Shown here: one piece after another, positions 11,469 through 21,731 of the stretch
Layout: each line of letters begins with the position of its first letter
How positions within the stretch are numbered: position 1 is the first letter of the stretch
Assembly: GCF_020509005.1 (NCBI RefSeq)
Contig: NC_063013.1
Coordinates: 744,001 to 808,000 of the forward strand
DNA from: Fulvia fulva
Taxonomy: Eukaryota; Ascomycota; Dothideomycetes; Mycosphaerellales; Mycosphaerellaceae
Direction: 5' to 3'
DNA: 64,000 nt
The notes under the pieces: generated by a model
Databases searched by the model: none
Seen by the model: the letters and a program-made list of their open reading frames with translations, nothing else
Told to the model about the DNA's origin: nothing
Made by a program: the position numbers and the translations under genes

Positions 11469-11802
11469 ATATCCACTGCTCTGAATTAACTTCACTGACC
11501 CAAGGTCCACGAGATAGATCCTCGATGCTGCTCTCGGTACTACTTGAAGCCGGAGACTTCAACTCCGGTTTCTTGCACACATCCTCCTCGCACACATCTG
11601 TCATCTTGACGACAACACAGGAGAGGGATGGTCGCCTTTTACCACTCCCGCCGTTGATCAGCCAGTCTGTTTTGCTAGTCGGGCTTCGCTTGGGCAGCGT
11701 GTCCACAGCAGGCTCGGGCTTGCCGAGCCAGTTTGTTGAGACACTTCTGATGATGCGGTTACTGACCGCCTGCAGAGTACGCTTACTCTTTTCTTTGGGC
11801 TT
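11469..11802 (-). other. 111-codon open frame continuing in frame after the EXO70 stop
   Basis: Directly after the EXO70 TAG (11805-11803) the same frame stays open for 111 codons, from AAG at 11802 to a TGA at 11469-11467. The encoded stretch looks protein-like: a basic start (KPKEKSKRTLQ), a middle with TNWLGKPEPAVDTLPKR, and an acidic Cys/Glu-rich and Ser-rich end. The first in-frame ATG lies about halfway (near the MTDVCEEDVC segment), so a separate gene would be only about 52 residues. It could be a stop-codon read-through extension, the last exon of an unseen gene, or chance. I recognise no domain. Confidence 0.35.
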
Positions 11803-13701
11803 CTAGCCCAAGCCTGCGAGTATCTGGCTGAGCTGGCCTTTGTCGTACTTGACATACTTGCCCTTGCCTTTGTCGACTTCGTGGTATCTTTCCCAGAACC
11901 GAGCATAAAGCGGATCGATGAACTTCTGCACTTCTCTGCCCAGCAGTCCGCGGACTTCGGGCTCCATACGAAGTGTCTTGTGCTTCGCGACGAGCTCATC
12001 AAAGGCAGTGTTGAAGTTCTTAAACTTCTCCTTGATGCTGTCCTTGTCCTTGCTAGACAAGGACTTCAAAATTGCCGCAGAGTCGACAGCGGCGCCGGTT
12101 GATGGTGGCCGTGCAGATTGCTTAGAAGTATATTGCATGTCCAGAAGAAAGTGGCTGACGTCGTTCTTCCAAGAATCAAGGTAAAGGTTCGTTGCCTTCT
12201 TCTTCCAGCTATCAACCTTCGGCTGAGCACTCCCCAAAAGCGTTCGCAGCTCAGAATCTCTGATCATACGCTCAATCACAGCAATATTGTTGGCCAAGAA
12301 GACACCTTGTAAGGTTTTTGCCTTCTGCAGCTGCTTTGCTTTGGTCTCCAAACTGCCAAGAAGCGTTTCGATGCTGTCAGTAGCGTAGTGCGAGAAGAGT
12401 TGTTTGCCGTCAGCCCCGACATCGAATGACTTGAGTGTCGGTACAGAACCGCTCGACGTCACATCAGCTTGCCGCTGCCAACCACCATCGCCAAGACTTC
12501 GCATGATGCTGCTCAATGGCAGTAGGTAGAAACTCATGACTTGCAGCCGTGCCATCACATCCGTCGTAATTGAGAGTGGTCCGCCGTCACTAGGTAGTTG
12601 TAGCATCTGTGTAACTTTGCTTTTAGTGTCGTTAAGCAATGTCGACAAGGAAGACTTTGCAGTCTCGCGAATTGGCTTGAGTGCATTGGACATGGCCTCC
12701 TTCAGCTCTCCAGTCCTGTTCTCAATCTCGAGATACATGCTGGAGACCACGTCGATGATCTCGTAAGCAAGATAGCAGTCAGTAATGACGTGATTCCTGA
12801 CGTGTGCATCGAGATCTCGTAATGTGTTTGTAAAAGTCCGTAGTGATTCGCGGCAGGTTGCTTCAAAGACAGTACCCCACTCTTCACGCTGAAAGACTGG
12901 ACATATGCTGTCATACTCGGCGATGTACATGCCCTGTATGCCTTGAGCGTAGGTGCCAATAGCGCAGCTTCCCGGCTTGTACATGGCATCAGCAGAAACC
13001 TTTCGGGCTGTGTTCGCACATGAGATTGCCAGGTTCTGGAGTGATAGTGTCAAATATTGACCTCTTTCAAGAGCGTACACTTTGGCAGACGGGGAGAGAT
13101 CGCCGGCTGGTGCCACTTGCGACGTATAGTTCGCGATGTTGGTGTTGATAGTTCGCAGTTGGGCAGACTTGCTGGAAGCTATCCGTGGAAACTCCTGTGA
13201 TTGTGTGATTTGCTTCAGTGGCTCGATGGGCTGTGAGTCTTGTCGCAACATGTCCCGGAAGACACTCTCGAGGTTCCCTGTTCCGACTGCTAGAAGACTG
13301 CTCAGTTCCGAGATGGCAGTCTGGTTCGATCTCAGGTTCGAGGTCTTGAGCTCGCGCAGGGCTTGATTCGTCCGATCTATGCTCGCAATGTACTCTGACA
13401 GACCTACACGATCAGGCCGACTCCTCAGTATCCGCTCCTCCTTATTGCGCATATCCAGTGGCTGTTTCACCTTGTCTATCGCGCTGAGGATGCGGTCGAT
13501 GTTGGTATTCTGCGTCTGCAGGCGCTGGGTGTTGCCGTATATGGGCCCAATGGCATCTTGCACAGTACGTCCGGTCTCATTCAGACGTGTCATCGAGCCC
13601 TGGATTTTCTTCGACACCGACTTCATCTTGTCGAGACTCGCGAATAGCACTTCCACCTCGGCGGCCTCCTCCGCATAGTGCGCATGGCGTTGCGCGACCA
13701 T
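11803..13701 (-). CDS. EXO70: Exocyst complex subunit Exo70
   Basis: Exo70 tethers secretory vesicles to the plasma membrane with the other seven exocyst subunits and binds Rho GTPases and phosphoinositides, supporting polarised hyphal growth. The single exon gives 632 residues from the ATG at 13701. The frame stays open upstream to 13743 but only with non-ATG codons, and homologues begin at this MVAQRHAHYAEEAAEVE. The N-terminus is coiled coil (EVLFASLDKMKSVSKKIQGS, then IGPIYGNTQRLQTQN). The rest is the all-helical Exo70 domain, with the conserved EYDSICPVF and FLANNIAVIERMI stretches and the basic C-terminal segment ending KGKYVKYDKGQLSQILAGLG, the normal family end. It diverges from the PLA2-like gene with 597 bp between the starts. 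The frame after its stop is unusually open (see 11469-11802). Confidence 0.95.
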   Translation of the reverse strand: MVAQRHAHYAEEAAEVEVLFASLDKMKSVSKKIQGSMTRLNETGRTVQDAIGPIYGNTQRLQTQNTNIDRILSAIDKVKQPLDMRNKEERILRSRPDRVGLSEYIASIDRTNQALRELKTSNLRSNQTAISELSSLLAVGTGNLESVFRDMLRQDSQPIEPLKQITQSQEFPRIASSKSAQLRTINTNIANYTSQVAPAGDLSPSAKVYALERGQYLTLSLQNLAISCANTARKVSADAMYKPGSCAIGTYAQGIQGMYIAEYDSICPVFQREEWGTVFEATCRESLRTFTNTLRDLDAHVRNHVITDCYLAYEIIDVVSSMYLEIENRTGELKEAMSNALKPIRETAKSSLSTLLNDTKSKVTQMLQLPSDGGPLSITTDVMARLQVMSFYLLPLSSIMRSLGDGGWQRQADVTSSGSVPTLKSFDVGADGKQLFSHYATDSIETLLGSLETKAKQLQKAKTLQGVFLANNIAVIERMIRDSELRTLLGSAQPKVDSWKKKATNLYLDSWKNDVSHFLLDMQYTSKQSARPPSTGAAVDSAAILKSLSSKDKDSIKEKFKNFNTAFDELVAKHKTLRMEPEVRGLLGREVQKFIDPLYARFWERYHEVDKGKGKYVKYDKGQLSQILAGLG

Positions 13702-14298
13702 CTTGTCGTCTTCCTCGGTAGCGTGTGAGATTACATGCTCCACTCGTCGAGTCTACTGCTATCAACCCGGAGTTGATGCGTGCAGCTTTAGCGCATAAAA
13801 GTGTCGTTGCGCAGGCAAGTGGTGTATGTTGATGAGCTGAGAGCTCCACACGAGTGACACGACAGCGAGTCGAAGCTTCGGCTGGTGCCGGAAAGTGGCC
13901 CGAACCTCAATGGCAGGGACGATCGTCCTTTCTTCATCAAGCACCATGGGCTTGCCTTCCAAATCTCTGCCTTATGGTCCATCGTTCGTAGTAGCAGCAC
14001 GCTTTGCGACCGACATCAGCACGACGCGATAACGATGCTCGTCGTCGATACCGAATGTGGTAAATGCTGTTAGGTCAGGATGACGGCAAGCACGCTAAGA
14101 CGCTCGGACGACGCCCGTTCCTGGATTTCAAGGATTGCCCTGCAAGAATCGGAGCGAGGTCCAACACTTCTTCTCTGCTCGCCCTTTCTTTCTCCTTCAC
14201 TTCCAACACTTCACTTCTATGTACTGAATTCACACAACTCCACGTGCTGGCTTGGCCGGCCGGACAGCCTTCTTCAAGTACGCGACTTGTAGCCAAAC
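13702..14298. other. Divergent promoter region, EXO70 / PLA2-like gene
   Basis: This is the shared upstream region of two divergent genes. It includes a C/T-rich tract (about 14160-14215) before the PLA2-like ATG, typical of fungal promoters and leaders. No clear TATA box was seen. Confidence 0.4.
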
Positions 14299-16692
14299 AT
14301 GTCGCGTCCGTTCAGGCATTTGCAGAACGCTAGCACGCGGCAATTGGTGCTGGCTTTGGGCGGTGGGTCGTCTGTGATTGTTGGGTATCGATTATGGTCG
14401 CATCGCAAGCCGATCCTGCTGGACAGCGGCCACGAGACATCAGACTGGGGCGCGCAGCTGCCAGTGAACTCCAACAGTCTCACACAAAGATTCAGGAACT
14501 CGTCTAAGATCCAGGCCGGAGATATCAAGGGACGCGAAGGCGAAGAGCCGACCGAGCAAGCTCCTCCATCTCAGACCAAAGGACATGATGCCGACAATGC
14601 GGCTGGAGAAGCATCCGCTTGGAGCGTGGCGACATCGAACGTGTACCAGGTCTGCGGCTCGATATCAGGATTCGATAGGTCGTCCCTAGGTGCCAGGATC
14701 ACCAGTTTCGTGGTTCCAAAGTGGCTGCAGACTCTGCCGAACGTATTGACCAAGATCCAAAATGAACTTTCAATGGCGCCCTGGTCGCTCAGCTGGGAGA
14801 TATGGCAGGAAGCGCACGACCCTCAAATCAACCCGGAAATTCTATGGGATGCCAAAGTCAGAGTCTCGGAAGAGCTCTGCCGCGAGGAGAAGGATTTCTT
14901 GCAGAAGCGCAAGCAGAACACAGTCAGAGCGTTGGCTCGTTACTTGGGCGTAGCTGAGAAAGACGTGCACCCGGACGACGTACCCACGATTGCCATTTGT
15001 GGATCTGGCGGAGGTCTCCGCGCGCTGGTAGCAGGCACATCTTCTTACCTTTCCGCGCATGAGTCTGGCTTGTTCGACTGTGTCACCTACACTGCCGGTG
15101 TCAGTGGAGGCTGCTGGCTGCAAACACTGTACTACTCCTCAATCGGCAAGCTCAGTCATCAGAACATGATCGATCATCTGAAGCAACGGATTGGTGTACA
15201 CATTGCATACCCACCAGCTGCCCTAGACCTGCTCAGTCAGGCACCGACCAATAAGTTCCTGCTGAGTGGATTTGTGGAGAAGTTAAAAGGTGTTCCTGAT
15301 GCGGACTTTGGAATTGTGGACGTCTATGGTCTGTTACTTGCTGCTAGACTTATGGTGCCGAAGGGCGAGTTGAGACTCAGCGATTATGACTTGAAGATCT
15401 CCAATCAGCGATACTACACCGATGATGGAGCCCAGCCGTTACCCATCTACACGGCCGTGCGCCACGAGATACCAAACCCGCCCAAGGACATGGCTGATGT
15501 GCCTAAAGACTCTCGCTTCACGACAAAACATCACGATTGGTTTCAGTGGTTCGAGTGGACGCCGTATGAGTTCTTCTGTGAGGAGCTCAACGCTGGCATC
15601 CCGACATGGGCAATGGGCCGCAGATTCTTCGATGGGCAGAATGAAATGCGAGAGAACGGCATGGCGCTTCCTGAACTGCGAGTTCCGCTCATGCTGGGCA
15701 TCTGGGGCAGTGCTTTTTGCGCGACCCTATCGCACTACTACAGAGAGATCAAGCCGCTGATTAGAGCAGCTGGTCTGGCATCATTGGACACGACTCTATC
15801 GCAGAAAGACCAAGACATGGTCAAGGTGCACCCCATCGACCCGGCAGTCATACCGAACTTCGTGCTCGGCATGCGCGATCGTCTTCCGGGCACCGTACCA
15901 GAGACTGTGCACGATGCGCCGATCCTGCAACTGATGGATGCAGGCATGTCGAATAACCTACCCATCTACCCGCTGCTCAGGCCGGGACGCAACGTTGATG
16001 TTGTGATTGCTTTCGATGCTTCGGCCGATGTCAAGACCGACAACTGGATCAAAGTTGTTGACGGCTATGTACGACAACGAGGCATTCGAGGCTGGCCTAT
16101 GGGTGCTGGCTGGCCGCCCGCTGGCGAATCTTCCGAAGAAATTACTCAGGACATGGAGCTCGCTAAGGCGGCGTCTATCGCACACACGCCTAAGACAGTC
16201 AACGAAATCGCTGGGGGTCAAACTGGCAGCATGGAAGATTTAGGCCATTGCACTGTTTGGGTAGGCACGAACAAGCCAAGCGAAGAGTTCATGGACGAAC
16301 CGCCTACAAGAAGACTGAAGCATGATGTTTCTGATGACTACCATTTGACGAATCCAGAAGCTGGTGTTGCGCTGATCTACTTCCCATTCCTCAAGAATGA
16401 CAAGGTACCCGGCGTTGATCCAAAGAAGTCCGACTTCATGTCAACCTGGAACTTTGTCTACACGGCAGAGGAAATTGACAAAGTCGTCAACCTTGCACGA
16501 GCCAACTTCGACGAAGGCAAAGAACAGACCAAGAGGACTATCCGAGCGGTCTGGCAGAGGAAGAAAGCAGCGCGTCTGCGAAGAGAGAAAGAAGAACGCG
16601 AGGTGCAGCGTCTGATCAGAGTGCAGTCCGGCTATGCTGCATCGCGGCGAAACGCAGATGTCGGTCAAGGTGACCAATTTGGCGGCGTATGA
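14299..16692 (+). CDS. plaA: Cytosolic phospholipase A2-like lipase (PlaA type)
   Basis: The 797-residue single-exon protein has the cPLA2/lysophospholipase catalytic layout. The oxyanion-hole motif GSGGGLR starts at residue 235, the nucleophile serine lies in AGVSGGCW (Ser269), and the partner aspartate in LMDAGMSNNLPIYP (Asp547) completes the Ser-Asp dyad. It should hydrolyse fatty acyl esters of glycerophospholipids. A hydrophobic segment near residues 16-32 (LVLALGGGSSVIVGY) follows a basic Arg-containing start, which suits a membrane anchor or mitochondrial targeting, as reported for the Aspergillus PlaA group. The C-terminus (about 735-790) is a very basic helix rich in Arg, Lys and Glu. 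It is longer than a bare catalytic domain but normal for filamentous fungal members. The ATG at 14299 begins the conserved part. Confidence 0.88.
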   Translation: MSRPFRHLQNASTRQLVLALGGGSSVIVGYRLWSHRKPILLDSGHETSDWGAQLPVNSNSLTQRFRNSSKIQAGDIKGREGEEPTEQAPPSQTKGHDADNAAGEASAWSVATSNVYQVCGSISGFDRSSLGARITSFVVPKWLQTLPNVLTKIQNELSMAPWSLSWEIWQEAHDPQINPEILWDAKVRVSEELCREEKDFLQKRKQNTVRALARYLGVAEKDVHPDDVPTIAICGSGGGLRALVAGTSSYLSAHESGLFDCVTYTAGVSGGCWLQTLYYSSIGKLSHQNMIDHLKQRIGVHIAYPPAALDLLSQAPTNKFLLSGFVEKLKGVPDADFGIVDVYGLLLAARLMVPKGELRLSDYDLKISNQRYYTDDGAQPLPIYTAVRHEIPNPPKDMADVPKDSRFTTKHHDWFQWFEWTPYEFFCEELNAGIPTWAMGRRFFDGQNEMRENGMALPELRVPLMLGIWGSAFCATLSHYYREIKPLIRAAGLASLDTTLSQKDQDMVKVHPIDPAVIPNFVLGMRDRLPGTVPETVHDAPILQLMDAGMSNNLPIYPLLRPGRNVDVVIAFDASADVKTDNWIKVVDGYVRQRGIRGWPMGAGWPPAGESSEEITQDMELAKAASIAHTPKTVNEIAGGQTGSMEDLGHCTVWVGTNKPSEEFMDEPPTRRLKHDVSDDYHLTNPEAGVALIYFPFLKNDKVPGVDPKKSDFMSTWNFVYTAEEIDKVVNLARANFDEGKEQTKRTIRAVWQRKKAARLRREKEEREVQRLIRVQSGYAASRRNADVGQGDQFGGV

Positions 16693-17486
16693 ATCGTCAC
16701 TGTTCTGCGTGGTTTCTAGAGGCGAAGATTGAATAGAGGATACCCAGGAGAGCGACAGTCATCATATAATAGACATTCACGACAGGCCCATATCAAATGC
16801 GTTAGATCTCACGACGCGGCGGAGACCCCGGATTGGCGTTGCAGCCACAGCGCCAACTTCGAAGCTGAGGTTGTACATACTACCGTTGTTGCAGGTACAC
16901 ATGGTTAACGGCATGCTAACAGTTACGACTTGCTGGCCACACGGCTACGGTGTGGTTTCGTAGGTGTTATGGCTGTCGGGACCGCCATCAACATCATAGA
17001 CACTGGTCATCGACAGCCGAATGGAAGAGTGCTCTGGCCCGGATCTGCGTTCTGCAAGCGAAGAACAGACTTCGACGCCACAATCTGCACAGACGACTCT
17101 GCACGTGGGCTGGACCGCGCTAGACAACAGCTACTGAAGAGCCCACGAATTCTCTACCGAGGCGTCCCAGTCATGCTTACTCTTCACTCGCATGCATACC
17201 GCTCAGTCATGCCGTGGAGTCTCGAAAGTGCACTGGCACCAATTGGTACCTTGGCAGATGATCCGGACCTTTTGGTGGCTGTCGTCTTCACCTCCATGGC
17301 TAGCTGAACGCAAAAAACATGGCGTGTTCGCTGTCCATGTTTCGACCATGGCACAAAGTATCTGCATCGTAGTGTCCGTCGACTCTAGACCTCGTGCTTG
17401 GTGATAGCACTGATAAGAAGCTGGACACTTCCCTGATATGTCTTCAGATAGGTGATCCTCTTCAGCACTCAACAAGCCAAGACAAA
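16693..17486. other. Intergenic region
   Basis: This is the downstream flank of the PLA2-like gene and the promoter of the membrane-protein gene. Open frames here start with TTG or GTG only and show no family features. Confidence 0.4.
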
Positions 17487-19673
17487 ATGGGTATCTCTTC
17501 AGCATCACAAGCTCAGCAGGCTCAGATTGAGCGACATGACTATCCGCAATATCAGCAAAACTTCTCGGCACCAAGTGCGCCGTACTATACAGAGAAGAAA
17601 GAGCCCACTGCAGAGGTACGACCAGTTTCGCAGTACAATGAAGGAGAGACGGAAGAACAACCGGAAGAAGCAACCTGGAACCCTGGCTTCTTGAAGCGTT
17701 TCCCGTATGTCCAGCTCTCGTGGATACTTACTCTCAATGCCTCCTACTAACGACGATATCAGATGGCTCGGCCTCGGCGCTCTGTTGCTCGTCCTCATCT
17801 GTCTTGCGGGCAATTGCATCATCCTCGCAGTATCTAATGGCAGACCTCAAGGCGATCAGACATGGAAGCAGATGTACCACGACGGTCTTGCCAAGGGCCG
17901 ATGGCCAAAGCAGATCCGCCCATCGGTCATTATATCACTGCTCAACAGTGTCGCTGGTCTTGCTTTCTCTCTGGCTATTGCGAATGGTGTTGCGATTGCG
18001 TGGTGGCGCAAAGTACTGAAGGGTTCGACGATCCAGGATTTGCATAAGTCGTGGAGCTTCAGCTCAAGCGTCAAGGCTGCTGCCCTTGCTGGGAAGGGGT
18101 TCAATGTCATTGCGTTGGCTGCTTTGGTTGCCAAGTAAGTCGCCTGAAGAATGAGGGCAATGCCACTTTGCTGACGTTCCATTGTGCAGGCTCACCATAA
18201 TCGATGGCATCCTCATGCAATCAGCCACCATCACGGAGATTGTGGATGACAAGCCGAACACGAAAGCTACAATCCAGGCCTGGGCAAACACCACTTTCCC
18301 AGTCACGGCTACTTCCAGCGCCCGCAGTGGCAACAATGCGCAAGTCATGGACTTCCTCACTGACGAGGTTTTCACCTGGGAGCAGAGCCCAAGGGTGCTT
18401 CCATATGTTGGCTTCAAGGGATGCGACAATGCTACGTGCTTAACCACAATAGCGGCTGCAGGGTTCGAGTTTGACTGCGGCGAGGCAATAGAGACGCCTC
18501 TTAACTTATCGCAGGTCCTTTCGGTAAGTCATTCTCGTGTCATGAACATCATGCTTCGCTGACCGATACTAGCCTGGCCGTACCGCTGATGGCTACTCAA
18601 TCCCCAAGACCGAGTCAATATTCGACATCTCCTTCGAACAGACTACCGAGGTCTCCACTCAGTCTGACGGAACACAAGTCAGCGCTCCAGCTCTGCTCAT
18701 GAAGATCTCGTATCTTCAAGCGAAGGACATTGGCGACAGCTCTGCGGACCCCTCGACCTACGAGGGCTGTCCAGGAACATTGTACAACCAGACCTGCACT
18801 CTGAGGCCTGCCGTGGTTGACTACCCGGTGGTCCTAGAGAACTATGAAGGAGAGCGGCCTTTCCAACAAGTCAAGCTTGCAACCAAGGATTCTCAGTACG
18901 GACCCGTTCTGGACTTCGATCCTGCTCGTAAACAACAGAGCGGCTTCACTGTCAAGAATCTCGTGACGTTGGACCCGGAATTCGGAATTGGTGCAGTCCA
19001 GCGTCTCGGCGGCCTCTATCTGGCATTCAACACCTACTTGGGCGGTCACTCTAACGCTAGCTACGATGGCATCGCGGGATACTCCCAGTACCCGACCGGC
19101 AAGGCACAATCCTACGTCTTCCAGAACTTCGGCGGCCAGAAATGCGGCGTTGTCTACAACAACCCAATGAAGCCCGACGTTTCGAAACGTAACGTGCAAA
19201 GCATTGTCGCCATGATCAACGAAGTCATGTTCGCCATCTCCATGGACGTCAGCGAGACGAATCCCGATAACAAGCGTGTCTACGCAGACTATCCAGCCGT
19301 TATCTACACCGAAAGCATCCACTTCAAGACGCGCTGGCTCTTCATGGTCGGCGCTATCATGTCGACTGTGTTCTGCATCATCTGCGTTTTGCCCACATAT
19401 TGGGGCTACTGGCAGCTGGGCCGCAACGTCAGTCTCGGACCTTTCGAGATTGCACATGCTTTCCGTTCGCCAATGACTGCGCAGGCAGGGAACAAGCCGA
19501 TCGATCAAGTCATGGATACCGTGGGACACCAGAAGGTGCAGTATGGTCATATTGTGTCAGGTGATGCGAGGGGTGTGCTTGGTGTGGCCGAGCCTGAGTA
19601 TGTGGCGGGTATGCCTAGGAGTGCGAAGCAGGACTTTCGTGAGAAAATTCTGAGGAGAGGCGCTACTCAGTAG
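17487..19673 (+). CDS. Multi-span membrane protein of unknown function, fungal-specific
   Basis: Four exons (17487-17704, 17763-18134, 18190-18523, 18573-19673; introns 58, 55 and 49 bp) join in frame to 674 residues. I chose the ATG at 17487 (caaaATGG context); an in-frame ATG at 17394 would add 31 residues. The N-terminal 75 residues are Gln/Glu-rich. Predicted membrane segments are WLGLGALLLVLICLAGNCII, a second around ISLLNSVAGLAFSLAIANGV, a third near GFNVIALAALVAK, then a long extracytoplasmic domain of about 380 residues with several N-x-T/S sites and Cys residues, and a last segment WLFMVGAIMSTVFCIICVLP. The C-terminal tail is about 90 residues. This architecture recurs in uncharacterised Pezizomycotina proteins; I know of no assigned function. 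Confidence 0.85.
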
Positions 19674-19750
19674 ATGTGGACGTGTGTACGATGGCATGCC
19701 ATGAGTAATGAATAGCACGAAGGTTATGGCATCGAATGATATGTCACCTC

Positions 19751-20722
19751 TCATGGCGTGGTCCTCCTGATATCCGTACAGAAAGCCCCAACCTGATGTC
19801 CCCAAGCCTCTTCCCGTTCAATCCCAGTACCCAGACTACAAAACGGAGAAATATGATTCTGCCCTCGCATGAAATCCACAGCCAACGCCATCCGACTCTC
19901 CGCACTACCAATCTTCATCCATTCCTCCACAAAGTCATCCCTAGGCTTCATAATCTCATCCTCAGGATCCAGCTCACCGTTCAGCACAAAGACGCGAAGC
20001 TTCGACTGCAAGATATCAAGACCTCCAGCTTCTCTCGCACTTCGTAAAAGTCCAAGTGGTGACTTACTCTCATGATCACCGAAATACGTCTCCAGCACAT
20101 CCTGCCGATTCTGCAGCGCCTTTCGGAAATGAAAAGGTACCGACAGCAAGATCGTACCTCGTAACCTGACATGTCCCTCATCAAGGACCTTCGCCCTCGT
20201 CGCAACGAAATCAGGATGAAGCAGGAGCGTCGACAAATGCACGCCACCAGCTGAATTCCCCATCACGAACAAATCCACCGGCTCCTTCCCAAACCTCTCA
20301 GCATTCTTCACAACCCACTCCACCGCCACCGCCACATCCTCACCCCCAGACGGGAACTTGGCATCATGCTGATTCACAAGCCGATAATCCGGCACCACAG
20401 TGCTATACCCAAACTTCTCGGCGAAGAAGGATGCAATATTCGCATGGCAGAGGTCCTGGGCGTAGCCTGGGAGCGTCTTGGAGCCGTGGATCAGGCCGCC
20501 GCCGTAGAGGAAGATCAAGATGGCTCGGCGGCCATTGATGATGGTGGGGTTTGGGCAGTGGTAGAGGTCTAGTTGTTGTCGGGAGTGGGGGCCGTAGGGG
20601 TGGGTTTCTTTCTTGAGGGAGTGGATTTGGGAGGCGTTGTGGAGGAGGAGCGGTTCGTAGGTTTTTAGGGTTGGGCCGATTATGTCGCTGATGGAGGTGC
20701 CGAAGGAGGGGAGTTGGTCCAT
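19751..20722 (-). CDS. Alpha/beta hydrolase (esterase/lipase-like, HSL-related)
   Basis: The single-exon, 323-residue cytosolic protein (ATG 20722) has an alpha/beta hydrolase fold. A YGGG motif at residues 73-76 takes the place of HGGG at the oxyanion hole. The nucleophile elbow is GNSAGG with Ser157, the probable acid is Asp252 in NGELDPED, and the probable base is His290 in GQNHISP. It should cleave small esters or amides; the substrate is unknown. There is no signal peptide. Its 3' end faces that of the membrane-protein gene, 77 bp away. Kynurenine-formamidase-like or hormone-sensitive-lipase-like members cannot be told apart from motifs alone. Confidence 0.85.
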   Translation of the reverse strand: MDQLPSFGTSISDIIGPTLKTYEPLLLHNASQIHSLKKETHPYGPHSRQQLDLYHCPNPTIINGRRAILIFLYGGGLIHGSKTLPGYAQDLCHANIASFFAEKFGYSTVVPDYRLVNQHDAKFPSGGEDVAVAVEWVVKNAERFGKEPVDLFVMGNSAGGVHLSTLLLHPDFVATRAKVLDEGHVRLRGTILLSVPFHFRKALQNRQDVLETYFGDHESKSPLGLLRSAREAGGLDILQSKLRVFVLNGELDPEDEIMKPRDDFVEEWMKIGSAESRMALAVDFMRGQNHISPFCSLGTGIEREEAWGHQVGAFCTDIRRTTP

Positions 20723-21731
20723 TGTGGTGGATGGGGTGGGGTGTGGTGTGAGAAGTGGAGAGAGATGGATGAGAGGTGAAGATATTCTGTTATTGTTTTC
20801 GATGGGCTAGTATCTTACTTAGCATGTTATTCACCTGTCTTTACTAGCATTGCGATGAACTCTACGTGTCTTAAGTCCGAATGCTCGGATGAGGTGGTCG
20901 GTATGTTGAGGTCGGCAGAGGAAGCAGAAGTTTGGGCATCGGCGACGGACACAGACAGGCCCCGATGACCGACATCGACTTTGGAGCAACACCTCCCCAT
21001 CAGTATCTACTAAGACTTGCTTCGGAGTATGTGGCACAAGTTTGCTAGACCGCCACGCAGCCACACAGCCGCACAGCAGCATTCGTCCTCAGCACACCGG
21101 CCGACTGTATCGTGCTTGCATATACGAAGAAACGAAAGCCATCAAGACCCGTCACCGGCTGAGAAGGCTGTTACGCAGTCTTCTGGACTCCTCACAGATG
21201 CGAGTAGAGTGACACTGAACTTTGAGACGTTTGCCTTGCAACGTGACCTGTCACGTTTCGATCTACCTAGAGACGGCCCCTCCAGGGCTCTGACTGCTTC
21301 GCCGGGCTTATGTTAGTGGTCGTTCTGCAGCGCAGCAAGGCAACGTGGAGACTAATGATCGGATAACGTCGCGCTTCGTACTATTCTTCCCCGCATGCGG
21401 CATGGCCTCCCTCACAACAAGAGCTTGACCTGCATTAGCTATGCTCATTCAGTCTACCTAGGTCGATCTTTTCCAGCTTTACAACCATATTCTGGAGTTG
21501 GTCCCTCGGCCTAGTACCAGCGACTCCAAGCTGTTTGGTCAACCATGACTTCGCATGATTCGGTTCAGAGCCGGATCGACGCAATGCGGGTCGCATGGCA
21601 TCACTAGCATACGAGTGTGATGGATTTGTCCCGCCATCTTTATGGCATAACGAGCAGGTGTATTCTTCAAAGCTCCCTGTTGTTACACTGCTGTCTGTAG
21701 GCTACTCTCCATCCTCTTGCACCAAGTGAAA
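20723..21731. other. Divergent intergenic region, hydrolase / carboxylesterase
   Basis: This stretch of about 1 kb holds the promoters of two divergent esterase-type genes. No gene, repeat or RNA was recognised. Confidence 0.4.

Noticed and set aside
16930..17307. 125-codon frame on the plus strand
   Set aside because: Starts with TTG, has no ATG near its beginning and no family resemblance.
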